A stretch of DNA of 64,000 bases. It comes from Luidia sarsii. Its lineage: Eukaryota > Echinodermata > Asteroidea > Paxillosida > Luidiidae. The notes under the pieces are model-generated. The model did no database searches. It saw only the letters and a list, made by a program, of their open reading frames with translations, and had not been told where the DNA came from. The translations under genes were made by a program, and so were the position numbers. Below, piece by piece: positions 30,405 through 40,700 of the stretch. The stretch spans positions 4,459,052 through 4,523,051 of the forward strand of contig OX465104.1 in assembly GCA_949987565.1 (NCBI GenBank), written 5' to 3'. Within the stretch, counting starts at the first letter, position 1. Every line of letters begins with the position of its first letter.

Positions 30405-30620
30405 AATAGTGCCTGATGTTTTGATCCTACAAATGTAGCAGGACCTTTCTCAAAGGCAGGATCATGCTAAAAGCCTGTGTGTGAGCTTCTCTGCTAGGAT
30501 CCAAATGGAAGACCCAAACCAATATTTCAGATTTGCATTTTAATTATTTTCAAAATTTAGTGGGCCTTATATTTCGATCCTACATGTAGCAGGACCTTTC
30601 TCAAAGGTAGAATGTATAAT
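30405..30620 (+). repeat. Dispersed hairpin repeat, two plus-strand copies
   Basis: Both have the GCCTGATGTTTTGATCCTAC / GCAGGACCTTTCTCAAAGG core, at 30405-30470 and 30545-30620. Confidence 0.65.
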
Positions 30621-30837
30621 TGTATATTACTCCGTCATTTTAATTTCATGTATTGTAGACAGTAAACAGTTTGTTATTTTGTGCATCACTTTAATTGTTC
30701 TATTTCTTAATTCCTACAGAGTATTTCATTGTTGTAAATGTGATTGACTGTCATAAAACTGTATTCCCCTTTGTATTTCATAATTGTTGTTGCCTTTAGA
30801 TTCTTAGGTTTTTTTATATTTTGTTGTTTTTTGCTAG

Positions 30838-30917
30838 ATTGCATGTGTGGAGATATTACTTCCAAGAGTCAGATGATGAAGATGTCAAAACGGCCGAGAT
30901 TGAAGTCATGATAGCAG
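30838..30917 (+). pseudogene. NAT9 exon, broken copy 1
   Basis: It has the same acceptor (TTTGCTAG) and donor (GCAG/GTATTT) as the intact copy at 37647-37733. Within GGAGATATTACTTCC it has lost 7 nt relative to GGAGATGTGAATCTATACTT. The loss shifts the frame, so the exon cannot encode GDVNLYFQ. Confidence 0.8.
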
Positions 30918-32114
30918 GTATTTAGACACCATTCTTCTTTTATTCAAACGATTTTCAAAAGTTGAAGGTAAAACTCTTATAATGGAGTTGATAATCACCT
31001 TTGTTAAGAAATTGCTAAGTTAATTGCTGTTTCTTTCTTCTTATCTTTTTTCGCAAAAAAGCGCTTTTTACTTTCGTTCCTTATTTCCACGGGCCCAGGG
31101 GAGGCCGCTCTTTTCTTAATTTCCTTTATCCTCCGCTGCTGCAGGAAGCATGCCAAGTCGTAAGTCCGACTGTGCGCTGCTGCTGCAGTATGAGGACGTT
31201 ACTTTACCTGAGAAGGTTTTCAGTCAGCTTCGGGAGAGGGGGGTTGTCACGCGCGACCATTTGGCCGCGCTCCAACCTCTTCCCCCAAAGAAGTTTGACG
31301 TTGTGTTTAAGTCGCCGGAACTCCTCCGGCGATTTGGCCCCAAGCTTGGGGACATCAGCGGGTTTACATCCAATTACACCGGTGGTGTCTCCATGGTCAC
31401 TATTTTGTATGTTGACCTTGGCGTAGACGACAAGATTGTCCGTAGGCGATTGTCGGAGTACGGGGAGGTGATCGTTGGTAGGTATTGTACCTACCAGGGT
31501 GAGCCGACCGTCTTTAACGGCACCCGCCAGTACCGTATGCGGATTCAATCGAACATTCCTTCGGTCCTCCGCATCGGGAATAGGAACGCCTGGGTATCTT
31601 ACCCGGTCAAAAGCGGACCTGCGCCCGGTGCGGGGCTGAGGGGCACGTGGCCAAGGATTGCTCCTTGGTCACGTGTTTTAAAGAAGAATGAAACCCAGAG
31701 AAAATAGTTGGCTTATCTCTTTGGTTGATAAAACCAACCTACAATTACCCATGTGCAACTCACCTACGAGTTTCATAAAGAGGGAAAAATCATGGAATTC
31801 GGTGGTCGAATTCGCGTTCCCTCAACCCGCCATGCTTTCGAAATTCCCGGAAGGTCACTGCGGGGGTATGACATCACGGCGGAGACGACCCTGTCTGATT
31901 GGTCGGTTAGGCTTGTTCAATCATTTTAATTTAAACTACAAATATTAATCAACATTTAAAAAAGAATTACACCTCAATGTGTGAGAAAATAATCTTATAA
32001 TCCTTTGCAGATTTATTGTTTTTCGCTTTGGTCATTATTTGAATTATTCTTGGGGATTGCGTATAGTCTTGATCTACAAACACTTTCACGGCTTCCTGAT
32101 TGCATACGTTGCAC

Positions 32115-32290
32115 GGACTGTACTGTACATGTACATGTACATGTACAGTGCACGTACAACGTACACGTTGTGTACTACATGTAATGTACAGTACATGTAC
32201 ACACTACTACTGTACTGTACACGTGTACAATGTACACGTTGTGTCCTACTTGTAATGTACTACTAGACTGTACACGTGTACATTACGTTG
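32115..32290. repeat. GTACATGTAC/GTACACGT palindromic cluster
   Basis: Runs such as TGTACATGTACATGTACATG alternate with ACGTACAACGTACACG over about 170 bp inside the transposon. Similar clusters occur at 62740-62950. Confidence 0.8.
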
Positions 32291-33038
32291 GTATCTGTAA
32301 CAAAATAAACGCTACGCAATTTTGGTTCTCCGAATGGCGCCCTGTTATAACAGCTAAACAAGTAGGCCTAAAATAACTTATACACCAGGGGCTGAGTTTA
32401 ATAAAGGTTCGACAACTATGACTGGGAGCCCACTGTGTCCGGCTTTTGTTTCAGCTCGCGTAATTTTAATAGGAAAATACGAGAAATGATTCAAGAGATG
32501 GTCGATGTTTTGGAGAGATTTCAGTTGTACACGTTAGCGAAGCTGTGTGGAGCTTAGTGGGGGTCAGGGGTCATGCACTTCCCAGCGTATGCTATGCACA
32601 CAATAGCGCTGGGTGACAGGAGTTGCGGTCAGCGACCAGGGAATAAACAGTGTGGGCGACTGGAGTCGCATTCCGATAACGTGTAAATTAGGCCTAGCTC
32701 CATGTTCTTGTTGCAGCACAAATAAAAATACGGCACGGTACGTATATCCCCCCTTCTTCCTCCATGGTAATTGGTACAATACATGTATATCCATGGAGTT
32801 TACCCTCCATGAGTTACAGATAAGCGGTCTGCGAGAAAGACTAGGTAGAACGTGCATGTGAGAAAAATCACGCTAGGACCGAAACGAAAACATACATCAA
32901 AAGTCGATCGTATCATACAGGAAAAACATCAAAATTAACTCAGCTTTCTGGATTCCAATGCGGCAATTCGTGAAGCTGTCGATGAACGTGATGCCACCGC
33001 TGGTCGATGTGAAAATACTGAAGGAACGGCATGTTCTT

Positions 33039-33296
33039 TCAGTATATTTCTCGGCTTCGAGCCGGTGAGTTTGGCCCGCAAGTCAACCTCGATCCCAACT
33101 CCTCCGTGAAGTGATCGCTACAAATCACGTCATTTCGACTATATTTGTAGCCGACATTGAGAAATTTTTCTACTTTTATGGCTGCAGCCCACTTCCCAAA
33201 TAACTCAGATCTCTTGGCCTTGTTAGGAACTGCATGGACAGATTTCCCTAGCTTTTTTCCGCTGGCATTGTTACAACCAAAAGCCTGGCAGTACAC
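33039..33296 (-). CDS. THAP-domain ORF inside the TTAA transposon
   Basis: The frame of 85 codons begins MYCQAFGCNNASGKKLGKSV. It has the C2CH pattern of THAP zinc fingers: CxAFGCN near the start, a Trp at FGKWAAAI, and CSDHF near residue 60. The AVPxxP element appears altered (HAVPN). The domain binds DNA, often transposon ends. The frame ends soon after the domain, so it is either a first exon or a truncated gene. No transposase domain follows that I can recognise. Confidence 0.7.
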   Translation of the reverse strand: MYCQAFGCNNASGKKLGKSVHAVPNKAKRSELFGKWAAAIKVEKFLNVGYKYSRNDVICSDHFTEELGSRLTCGPNSPARSREIY

Positions 33297-34651
33297 TATC
33301 GTTCATGCTCGCGAGTGTATACAAACTGCACGCAGTATACATGTACATTGTACATGTGTTGTGTACACACATGTTACTTGTAGGGATACGTCCGTCCTGG
33401 CCCATGCGGGGGTAGCCCGTCATTATGTCATACCCCCCGCAGTGACCTGCCGGGAATTTCGAAAACATGGCGGGTACAGGGAACGCGAATTCGACCACCG
33501 AATTCCATGATTTTTCCCTCTTTATGAAACTCGTAGGTGAGTTGCACATGGGTAATTGTAGGTTGGTTTTATCAACCAAAGAGATAAGCCAACTACTTTC
33601 TCTGGGTTTCATTCTTCTTTAAGTGCTTACAGGTGGGGCATTCCATTAGGGATTGCCCCAATGTTTCTAAATGCACGTCCTGCGGGGAGACGGGGCACAA
33701 CTTTCGGTTGTGCCCCAACTCCTTTGCCAACAGGGCGTCCCCCTTCAAGGCTTGGGCCTCAACCAGCGTCCCTGACGATGACGAGGCCCCTGCATCCCCG
33801 CCTGCGGAGGAAAACATCAAGTTGCCGTCGGTCCCTAAGTCTTCTGTCCCTTCTGTTTCTGTTTCATCTGTTTCTCCTTCCACTCCGCAGTCCCCCAGGC
33901 CTTCGGCTTCATCGCCTCCTTCCCCGCCTCAGTCTTCTCTTGCCCCGTCCAGGGGGACGCCTGCGGACCCCCTGCAGACACCCGTGCCCCCTACTCCCCT
34001 CCCGATTAAGAGTTGCAGTCGGTGTGGCGAGGCCTCAGGGCCTTACCCCGCTGACTCCGCCTCGGGAGGCGAACACCGAGACGGCGACCCCCCCGTCCTC
34101 TGAGGAGTCGTCTGACCCTGACCAGGAGACCCCGGTCGGGCCTCCTTGTGGCCCTGAGGGTGGTCGCGACCCAGCACCGTCGGAGGGGTGTGTGGTGCCG
34201 TCTGTGACGGACGGCTCCGCGGAGCGGTCCAGTGCGGGCGGTGCCGCGGGCCCTGCCCGGCGGGTGGGGAGCTCCCCTGCTCCCTCGATGGGCGCCCAGA
34301 GGGAGGCACGCAAACTACTGGACGCCATTCCTCTCCCAGGCAAAGGTCAGTCTATCACCTGCCCGGCCGAGGGTTGCAAGGGGCTCTTCGAGACCTGGAC
34401 CTCCCTCAAATCCCACGTTGGGTTGCGACACCGCGGGCAGGTGAATCTCAAGGCTGCTTGTCCCTGGTGCACGTCCCGACCAGACGCGTGGTTGTGGAAG
34501 AACCTCCTTAGCTGCAAACACACGTCGGAGGTCATAGGGCACCCACGTGAGTTCTTTGTCAAATCCTTTGTCCTTTCTTGATTATGTTTCCCCCCATGTC
34601 CTTTTTTTCCTTTTCTGATTCTGTCATGGTCGCCCCTTTCTTTCTTTTCAA

Positions 34652-35285
34652 ATGATTTCTTTCCTTTCCCTCAACGTCAACGGCATGCGCGACTCTGCCA
34701 AACGCCGTTCTGTCTTTGACGCTTGCTCTGCTTACGATGTTTCTTTCCTTCAGGAGTGCCACGTGGCGTCGGAGGAGGACGTCCAGTCCTGGGAGTCCGA
34801 GTGGAAGGGTCGTCTTTTCGCCAGCATCGGCACCTCCGCGTCGCGTGGCACACTTATCCTCATCTCCCCTCGTTCTAACCTCTCTTTTTCGGATTTCTCC
34901 TGTGACAGGAGCGGGCGCGTGGTCTCCGGAGTTCTCGACTCTGCGGGGACCAAACTGCGCCTCGTCAACGTTTACGCTCCCAACGATCCAGCCGGGAAAT
35001 CTTCCTTCTTCTCTAACCTTTCCACTTTTATTTCCAGCAATCTGCCTGTCCTGCTGGGCGGTGATTTCAACTGCGTGTTGGATAGCCGCCTAGACAGGGC
35101 AGGCAACTCCTCTTCCTCGTGCGACGGTGGCAGACAAGACCTAGCCGATCTGGTCCACGATCTCGACCTGTCCGACGGCTGGAGGAAGCTCCACCCTCGA
35201 GAGTGTTCTTTCACCTGGAGGAACGCCTCCAACTCCATTCAGAGCCGTCTGGACAGGTTCTATCTTTCTTCTGTCTGCTCCCCTG
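34652..35285 (+). pseudogene. LINE ORF2 endonuclease domain (family B), truncated
   Basis: It starts MISFLSLNVNGMRDSAKRRS, 70 nt after the ORF1 stop. APE endonuclease motifs appear in order: NVNG, FLQECH, VNVYAPND, LLGGDFNCVLD, then FTWRNASNSIQSRLDRFYLS. It is open up to 35285. Beyond that the frame runs 35 codons into unrelated inverted sequence. The reverse transcriptase is absent. This is the longest intact endonuclease in the window. Confidence 0.85.
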
Positions 35286-35319
35286 AGACCTGCACTCATG
35301 TTCCTGTTTCAAAAGGCGA

Positions 35320-35859
35320 TGAAAGAACAGATACCGGGGAATGTCTCAAAGTTTGGGGCAAAAACGACGTAAACGACGTAAAAACTCCGGGGACTTAAAA
35401 ACCAAATCGTACTGCTTTGGAGGGAGGGCCTGCAGCGCGGCCAAATAGTCACGGCTGACCACCCCTCTCTCGCGCAGGAGAACAAAAACATCCTCTACTA
35501 GAGTGGAAACTTCGAACTGCAGGAGCAGCGCGCAATCCGCTTTGCGATGCGGCATACTCCTACATTCAAAGGTAATAAGGAGGGGGGAAAAGTTAAGAAA
35601 GCCTCACCTGAAGACTCCAAAGGAGAGAGAAAAAAAAGGAGGAAACGCAAGAATCAAAGGAAAGGGAGGAGAGAATAGGGAAGAAAGAACAGTTTACGTA
35701 GCAAGCATTGGCATGAAAGAGCTTCCTTCACCCGTGTTTGGGGGAAAGACCCGGCATGAGTCCACGAGGTGTTGGGAAAAGGAGGGATCGCTTCTGGGTA
35801 ATAGGAAAGGAGAAAAGGAGAGAGAGCTTGGGTCAGACCGTGTGAAAAAGCTTCCACGT
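35320..35859 (-). mobile_element. Family B LINE 5' end: ORF1 N-terminus and 5' UTR
   Basis: ORF1 starts at 35555 (MPHRKADCALLLQFEVSTLV) and reads to CPKL near 35346, with a duplicated stretch (CGACGTAAA twice). The 5' UTR runs from 35556 to 35859 and ends in U2 5' sequence. It matches the family B side of the array units, including the segment past U2 to 35997. Confidence 0.8.
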
Positions 35860-35884
35860 GATCTTAGCCAAAAGGCTGAGAAGC
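35860..35884 (-). other. U2 5'-end sequence fused to family B 5' UTR
   Basis: Identical to the second sites in the array. AATAAA and an AT-rich segment follow at 35895-35997, as in the array. Confidence 0.85.
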
Positions 35885-35998
35885 ACACACAAAGAAGTTT
35901 ATTAAAAATATATCATGTATCAATAGAACATTTATATAAAACAAAGTTGATAAATAGATTTTACGGATGTATAAAACCTTTCATAAAAATATGTCAAG

Positions 35999-36300
35999 AT
36001 GGGGGTTGTCAGCCGCGACCATTTGGCCACGCTTCAGCCCCTCCCTCCCAGGCAGTTCCACCTAGTTTTCAAGTCTTCTGAGATTCTCCGTGGCTTTTGC
36101 CCCCAAGCTTGGAGACATTCCCCGGTGCACCACCACCTACAATCCTACATGTACCATACAACGGGGGAGTCTCCACAGTGACTCTACTCTATGTAGACAT
36201 GAGGGTAGATGACCGGATTGTTTTGCGCCATCATCACTTGTGCATGGACTTGGGTACAAAGGATCAGATTGTCTGCAGACTTCTGGTGGAGTACAGTGAG
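35999..36300 (+). pseudogene. Ancient LINE ORF1 relic, copy 2
   Basis: Same content as 29187-29500: MGVVSRDHLATLQPLPPRQF and VTLLYVDMRVDDRIV can both be read. Confidence 0.7.
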
Positions 36301-36306
36301 GTTATC

Positions 36307-36630
36307 GCTGTACCCAGCCCCTCCCACCAACGGGTACCCAGCCCCGTCCACCAACGGGGGCCCTGCCCCTCCCACCAACGGGTACCCAGCCCCACCCACT
36401 GACGGGGGCCCTGCCCTTCCCACCAATGTGTACCCAGCCCCGCCCACTGACGGGGGCCCTGCCCCGCCCACCGACAGGGGCCCTGCCTCTCCAACTGATG
36501 GGTACCCAGCCCCGCCCACCGACAGGGGCCCTGCCCCTCCCACTGATGGGTACCCAGCCCAACCCACCGACGGGGGCCCTGCCCCTCCCACTAATGGGTA
36601 CCCATCCCCTCCCACTGATGGGAGTTGGCC
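36307..36630. repeat. GC-rich minisatellite, paralogue of 29505-29810
   Basis: Same ~24-bp units (GGGTACCCAGCCCCGCCCAC and GGGGGCCCTGCCCCTCCCAC) in a different order, with extra GACAGGGGCCCTGCC units. Confidence 0.9.
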
Positions 36631-37227
36631 ATCAGGATTGCACGGATGCAAACCTACCGTACAGTAGAGGCTGACATCCAGACTATGACACATGTCATGG
36701 ATGGACATTGATTCTCATGCCAGCCTGATTTCAATGGAGGACAAACACTCAGACTGGAAAGACCTTGGTTCCATCAAGTCAGTGAGCAACAATGGCCAGA
36801 CATTTTGCACCTCTGTACTGGCATTGAGACTCTCCAGTCTCCACTCCTGGAACTATGGTGGACCGCTTCAACATCCTGTCATGGAGGAACATGAACCATT
36901 GGCTTCACGCTGGAGGGTCCTGCATCCACATCCAGCAGCTGAAGATAGATTACCCATCACCATCAGGATATCTTGGAGTTCAGTTCCAGTCTTGCCTCCT
37001 CAATTCCTGCAATCGGACTTCTGACAATACACTGCCAACGTACCCTGGACACCCAATCCAGTCTCGTCTCTGATGGACCTTTGAGAGTAGATTGTATCAT
37101 TGTATATCCGTTTCCATGATCAGTTGGCTGTTCAGATCTCTGGGGAAGAGGTTGTCACTGTGAATGCCCCTCACTGGCTGGATAAGTTAAGCAAGGCCTT
37201 GCACAGCAGACAGGGAGTCAAGTTTCA

Positions 37228-37435
37228 GAAATAGTGCCTGATGTTTTGATCCTACAAATGAAGTAGGACCTTTCTCAAAGGCAGGATCATGCTAAAAGCC
37301 TGTGTGTGAGCTTCTCTGCTGGGATCCAAATGCAAGACCCACACCAATATTTCAGATTTGCATTTTAATTATTTTCAAAATTTAGTGGGCCTTACATTTC
37401 GATCCTAGCAGGACCTTTCTCAAAGGCAGAATGTA
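37228..37435 (+). repeat. Dispersed hairpin repeat, paralogous pair
   Basis: Counterparts of 30405-30620 in the right duplication copy. Confidence 0.65.
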
Positions 37436-37646
37436 TATTACTCCGTCATTTTAATTACATGTATTGTAGACAGTAAACAGTTTGTTATTTTGTGCATCAC
37501 TTTAATTGTTCTATTTCTTAATTCCTACAGAGTATTTCATTGTTGTAAATGTGATTGACTTTCATAAAACTGTATTCCCCTTTGTATTTCATAATTGTTG
37601 TTGCCTTTAGATTCTTAGGTTTTTTTATTTTGTTGTTTTTTGCTAG

Positions 37647-37733
37647 ATTGCATGTGTGGAGATGTGAATCTATACTTCCAAGAGTCAGATGTTGAAGATG
37701 TCAAAACGGCCGAGATTGAAGTCATGATAGCAG
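37647..37733 (+). CDS. NAT9: NAT9 exon, intact copy
   Basis: The acceptor is TTTTTTGCTAG and the donor GCAG/GTATTT. It encodes GDVNLYFQESDVEDVKTAEI, then EVMIA. Confidence 0.8.
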
Positions 37734-40700
37734 GTATTTAGACACCATTCTTCTTTCATTCAAACGATTTTCAAAAGTTGAAGGTAAAACTCTTATAATG
37801 GAGTTGATAATCACCTTTGTTAAGAAATTGCTAAGTTAATTGCTGTTTCTTTCTTCTTATCTTTTTTCGCACAAAAGCGCTTTTTACTTTCGTTCCTTAT
37901 TTCCACGGGCCCAGGGGAGGCCGCTCTTTTCTTAATTTCCTTTATCCTCCGCTGCTGCAGGAAGCATGCCAAGTCGTAAGTCCGACTGTGCGCTGCTCCT
38001 GCAGTATGAGGACGTTACTTTACCTGAGAAGGTTTTCAGTCAGCTTCGGGAGAGGGCATTTGGCCGCGCTCCAACCTCTTCCCCCGAAGAAGTTTGACGT
38101 TGTGTTTAAGTCGCCGGAACTCCTCTGGCGATTTGGCCCCAAGCTTGGGGACATCAGCGGGTTTACATCCAATTACACCGGTGGTGTCTCCATGGTCACT
38201 ATTTTGTATGTTGACCTTGGCGTAGACGACAAGATTGTCCGTAGGCGATTGTCGGAGTACGGGGAGGTGATCGTTGGTAGGTATTGTACCTACCAGGGTG
38301 AGCCGACCGTCTTTAACTGCACCCGCCAGTACCGTATGCGGATTCAATCGAACATTCCTTCGGTCCTCCGCATCGGGAATAGGAACGCCTGGGTATCTTA
38401 CCCGGGTCAAAAGCGGACCTGCGCCCGGTGCGGGGCTGAGGGGCACGTGGCCAAGGATTGCTCCTTGGTCACGTGTTTTAAGTGCCTACAGGTGGGGCAT
38501 TCCATTAGGGATTGCCCCAATGTGTCAAAGTGTACGTCCTGCGGGGAGACTGGGCACAACTTTCGGTTGTGCCCCAACTCCTTCGCCAACAGGGCGTCCC
38601 CCTCCAAGGCTTGGGCCTCAACCAGCGTCTCTGACGATGACGAGGCCCCTGCATCCCCGCCTGCGGAGGAAAACATCAAGTTGCCGTCGGTCCCTAAGTC
38701 TTCTGTCCCTTCTGTTTCTGTTTCATCTGTTTCTCCTTCCACTCCGCAGTCCCCCAGGCCTTCGGCTTCATCGCCTCCTTCCCCGCCTCAGTCTTCTCCT
38801 GCCCCGTCCGGGGGGACGCCTGCGGACCCCCTGCAGACACCCGTGCCCCCTACTCCCCTCCTGATTAAGAGTTGCAGTCGGTGTGGCGAGGCCTCAGGAC
38901 CTTACCCCGCTGTGGGGCGCGCCTCGGCAGGGATTTCTCCGTCGTGGAGTGTGTCTCCTGCAGGGGCACCAACGGCCCGGCGCAGCTCGTCTGTGCCACC
39001 GAGGCGTGTGTCGCTTCGATCACGGGGGCCGGTTCCGGGGTGGCTGGACGGCGACGGCGGCGCTCTAAGCGCCGTCAGCGTTCGCCGGACACTTCCCCGG
39101 AGGCTGGCACCAAGGTGGCGAGGGCCGGAGGGGGGCGGGATGGCCCGTCCTCTGACGAGTCCTCGAGCCATGAAATGGAGGCCCAGGCTGGCCCCCCTGC
39201 ATCCGTCCCTGGCGAGGAGGAACCATCCCCTGCGGGCGTGTCTGAGGCGGCGACCCCGAAGATCGACTCTAATATCTCCAAGCAGGTGGGGCACTCTGTT
39301 AGGGAGTGCCCCAACAGCGCCAAGTGTACGGCATGCGGAGAGACGGGGCACAATTTCCGCTCGTGCCCCGACTCCTTCGCGAACCGGGCTTCGCCCTCGA
39401 GGTCTTGGGCTGCTGTGGTTGCCACCTTGGGCGGAGCCCGGTCTTCCACCTCGTCGGGGGATCCTGCTCAGCCTGCTGCTCCTCTGTCTACCCCCACCTG
39501 ACCCCCCTCTCTCGGTCCAGGCCCGCTCTGCAGGCCCCCTCCCAGCCTTCTTCCGAGATTCCTCCCCCGTTCGTCTCCCAGCCTTCTTCCCCCTCTTCCT
39601 CTTCCCCCTCTTCCTCTTCCCCTTCTTCCTTTTCCTCTTCATCTTCCTCTCCTGCCTCCCCTCCCTCCCCCTCTCCCCCCCCACAGGGTTCCATCCGGGA
39701 TCCACTCCAGACGCCGACCTCTCCTGCCCCGTTGCCCGCCAAGACCTGCCTTCGATGTGAGGCCCCGGCTGGTCCCTACCCGGCTGATTTTTCTTGCAGG
39801 GAGTGTAACGGCTCCCTCACGGCCGGCTTCTCTGTACTGGAGTGCGCGGCATGCACAGGAGTTAACGGGCCGGCCCAGCTGATCTGCTTGTCGCAGGGGT
39901 GCTCCGCCGTCCTGCCGACCGCGGACGATAGACCGGTGCGAAAGTCCAAGCGCCGTCTTCGTCCGCACACTAAGCCTCGGGAGGCGAACACCGAGACGGC
40001 GACCCCCCCCCCCCTGTCCTCTGAGGAGTCGTCTGACCCTGACCAGGAGACCCCGGTCGGGCCTCCTTGTGGCCCTGAGGGTGGTCGCGACCTAGCACCG
40101 TCGGAGGGGTGTGTGGTGCCGTCTGTGACGGACGGCTCCGCGGAGCGGTCCAGTGCGGGCGGTGCCGCGGGCCCTGCCCGGCGGTTGGGGAGCTCCCCTG
40201 CTCCCTCGATGGGCGCCCAGAGGGAGGCACGCAAACTACTGGACGCCATTCCTCTCCCGGGCAAAGGTCAGTCTATCACCTGCCCGGCCGAGGGTTGCAA
40301 GGGGCTCTTCGAGACCTGGACCTCCCTCAAATCCCACGTTGGGTTGCGACACCGCGGGCAGGTGAAACTCAAGGCTGCTTGTCCCTGGTGCACGTCCCGA
40401 CCAGACGCGTGGTTGTGGAAAAACCACCTTAGCCGCAAACACACGTCGGAGGTCGTAGGGCACCCACGTGAGTTCTTTGTCAAATCCTTTGTCCTTTCTT
40501 GATTATGTTTCCCCCCATGTCCTTTTTTTTCCTTTTCTGATTCCGTCATGGTCGCCCCTTTCTTTCTTTTCCAATGATTTCTTTCCTTTCCCTCAACGTC
40601 AACGGCATGCACGACTCTGCCAAACGCCGTTCTGTCTTTGACGCTTGCTCTGCCTACGATGTTTCTTTCCTTCAGGAGTGCCACGTGGTGTCGGAGGGGG

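Larger units (their letters stand above)
29187..31681. repeat. Segmental duplication, left copy (paralogue 35998-38480)
   Basis: The two blocks, about 2.49 kb each, are nearly identical from the old ORF1 relic through the minisatellite, the dispersed repeats and a NAT9 exon, into a family A LINE. Differences are minisatellite unit order, small indels and point changes. It was duplicated after the LINE had inserted, since both copies share the same LINE 5' junction. Confidence 0.9.
31682..33618. mobile_element. DNA transposon with TTAA target duplication, Kolobok-like
   Basis: Terminal inverted repeats of about 190 bp begin AGAAGAATGAAACCCAGAGA and are nearly identical (31682-31870 and 33431-33618). 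TTAA flanks both ends (31678-31681 and 33619-33622). Removing the element and one TTAA restores the ORF1 reading CACGTGTTTTAAGTGC, as in 38471-38486. A minus-strand THAP-domain ORF lies at 33039-33296. TTAA targets with THAP proteins are known for Kolobok elements; piggyBac also uses TTAA but has different ends. No transposase is seen, so it is probably non-autonomous. Confidence 0.8.
31150..34581 (+). pseudogene. LINE ORF1, A/B chimera, disrupted by transposon and frameshifts
   Basis: It begins MPSRKSDCALLLQYEDV. A one-base loss at about 31603 (ACCCGGTC for ACCCGGGTC) shifts the frame before knuckle one. The transposon splits knuckle two between CFK and CLQVGHSIRDC. After 33619 the frame carries knuckle three, the linker and CSRCGEASGPYPADS of family A. 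At about 34058 it switches to family B (REANTETATPPSSEESSD), which runs through the two C2H2 fingers to FVKSFVLS at 34581. Confidence 0.8.
31040..35285 (+). mobile_element. Plus-strand LINE, family A 5' end and family B 3' end, 3' truncated
   Basis: The order is 5' UTR (from about 31040), ORF1 (31150-34581) and ORF2 endonuclease (34652-35285). Inside ORF1 sits a 1937-bp DNA transposon (31682-33618). No U2 sequence is at this 5' end; it sits in what would be the intron after the NAT9 exon copy. At 35286 it is joined to an inverted family B 5' end. Confidence 0.85.
35998..38480. repeat. Segmental duplication, right copy
   Basis: Paralogue of 29187-31681. Its left end joins array-type sequence (ATATGTCAAG) directly to the old ORF1 relic (ATGGGGGTTGTCAGCC). 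Confidence 0.9.

Noticed and set aside
27700..30800. Possible NAT9 5' exons upstream of the first exon copy
   Set aside because: I looked for the conserved YHEWM and SEPLT-type segments between 27 and 30.8 kb and found none; the N-terminal part is either outside the window or lost.
37988..39760. A 590-codon open frame on the plus strand
   Set aside because: It crosses two frame changes relative to authentic ORF1 and the A/B junction; the middle and end are out-of-frame translations.
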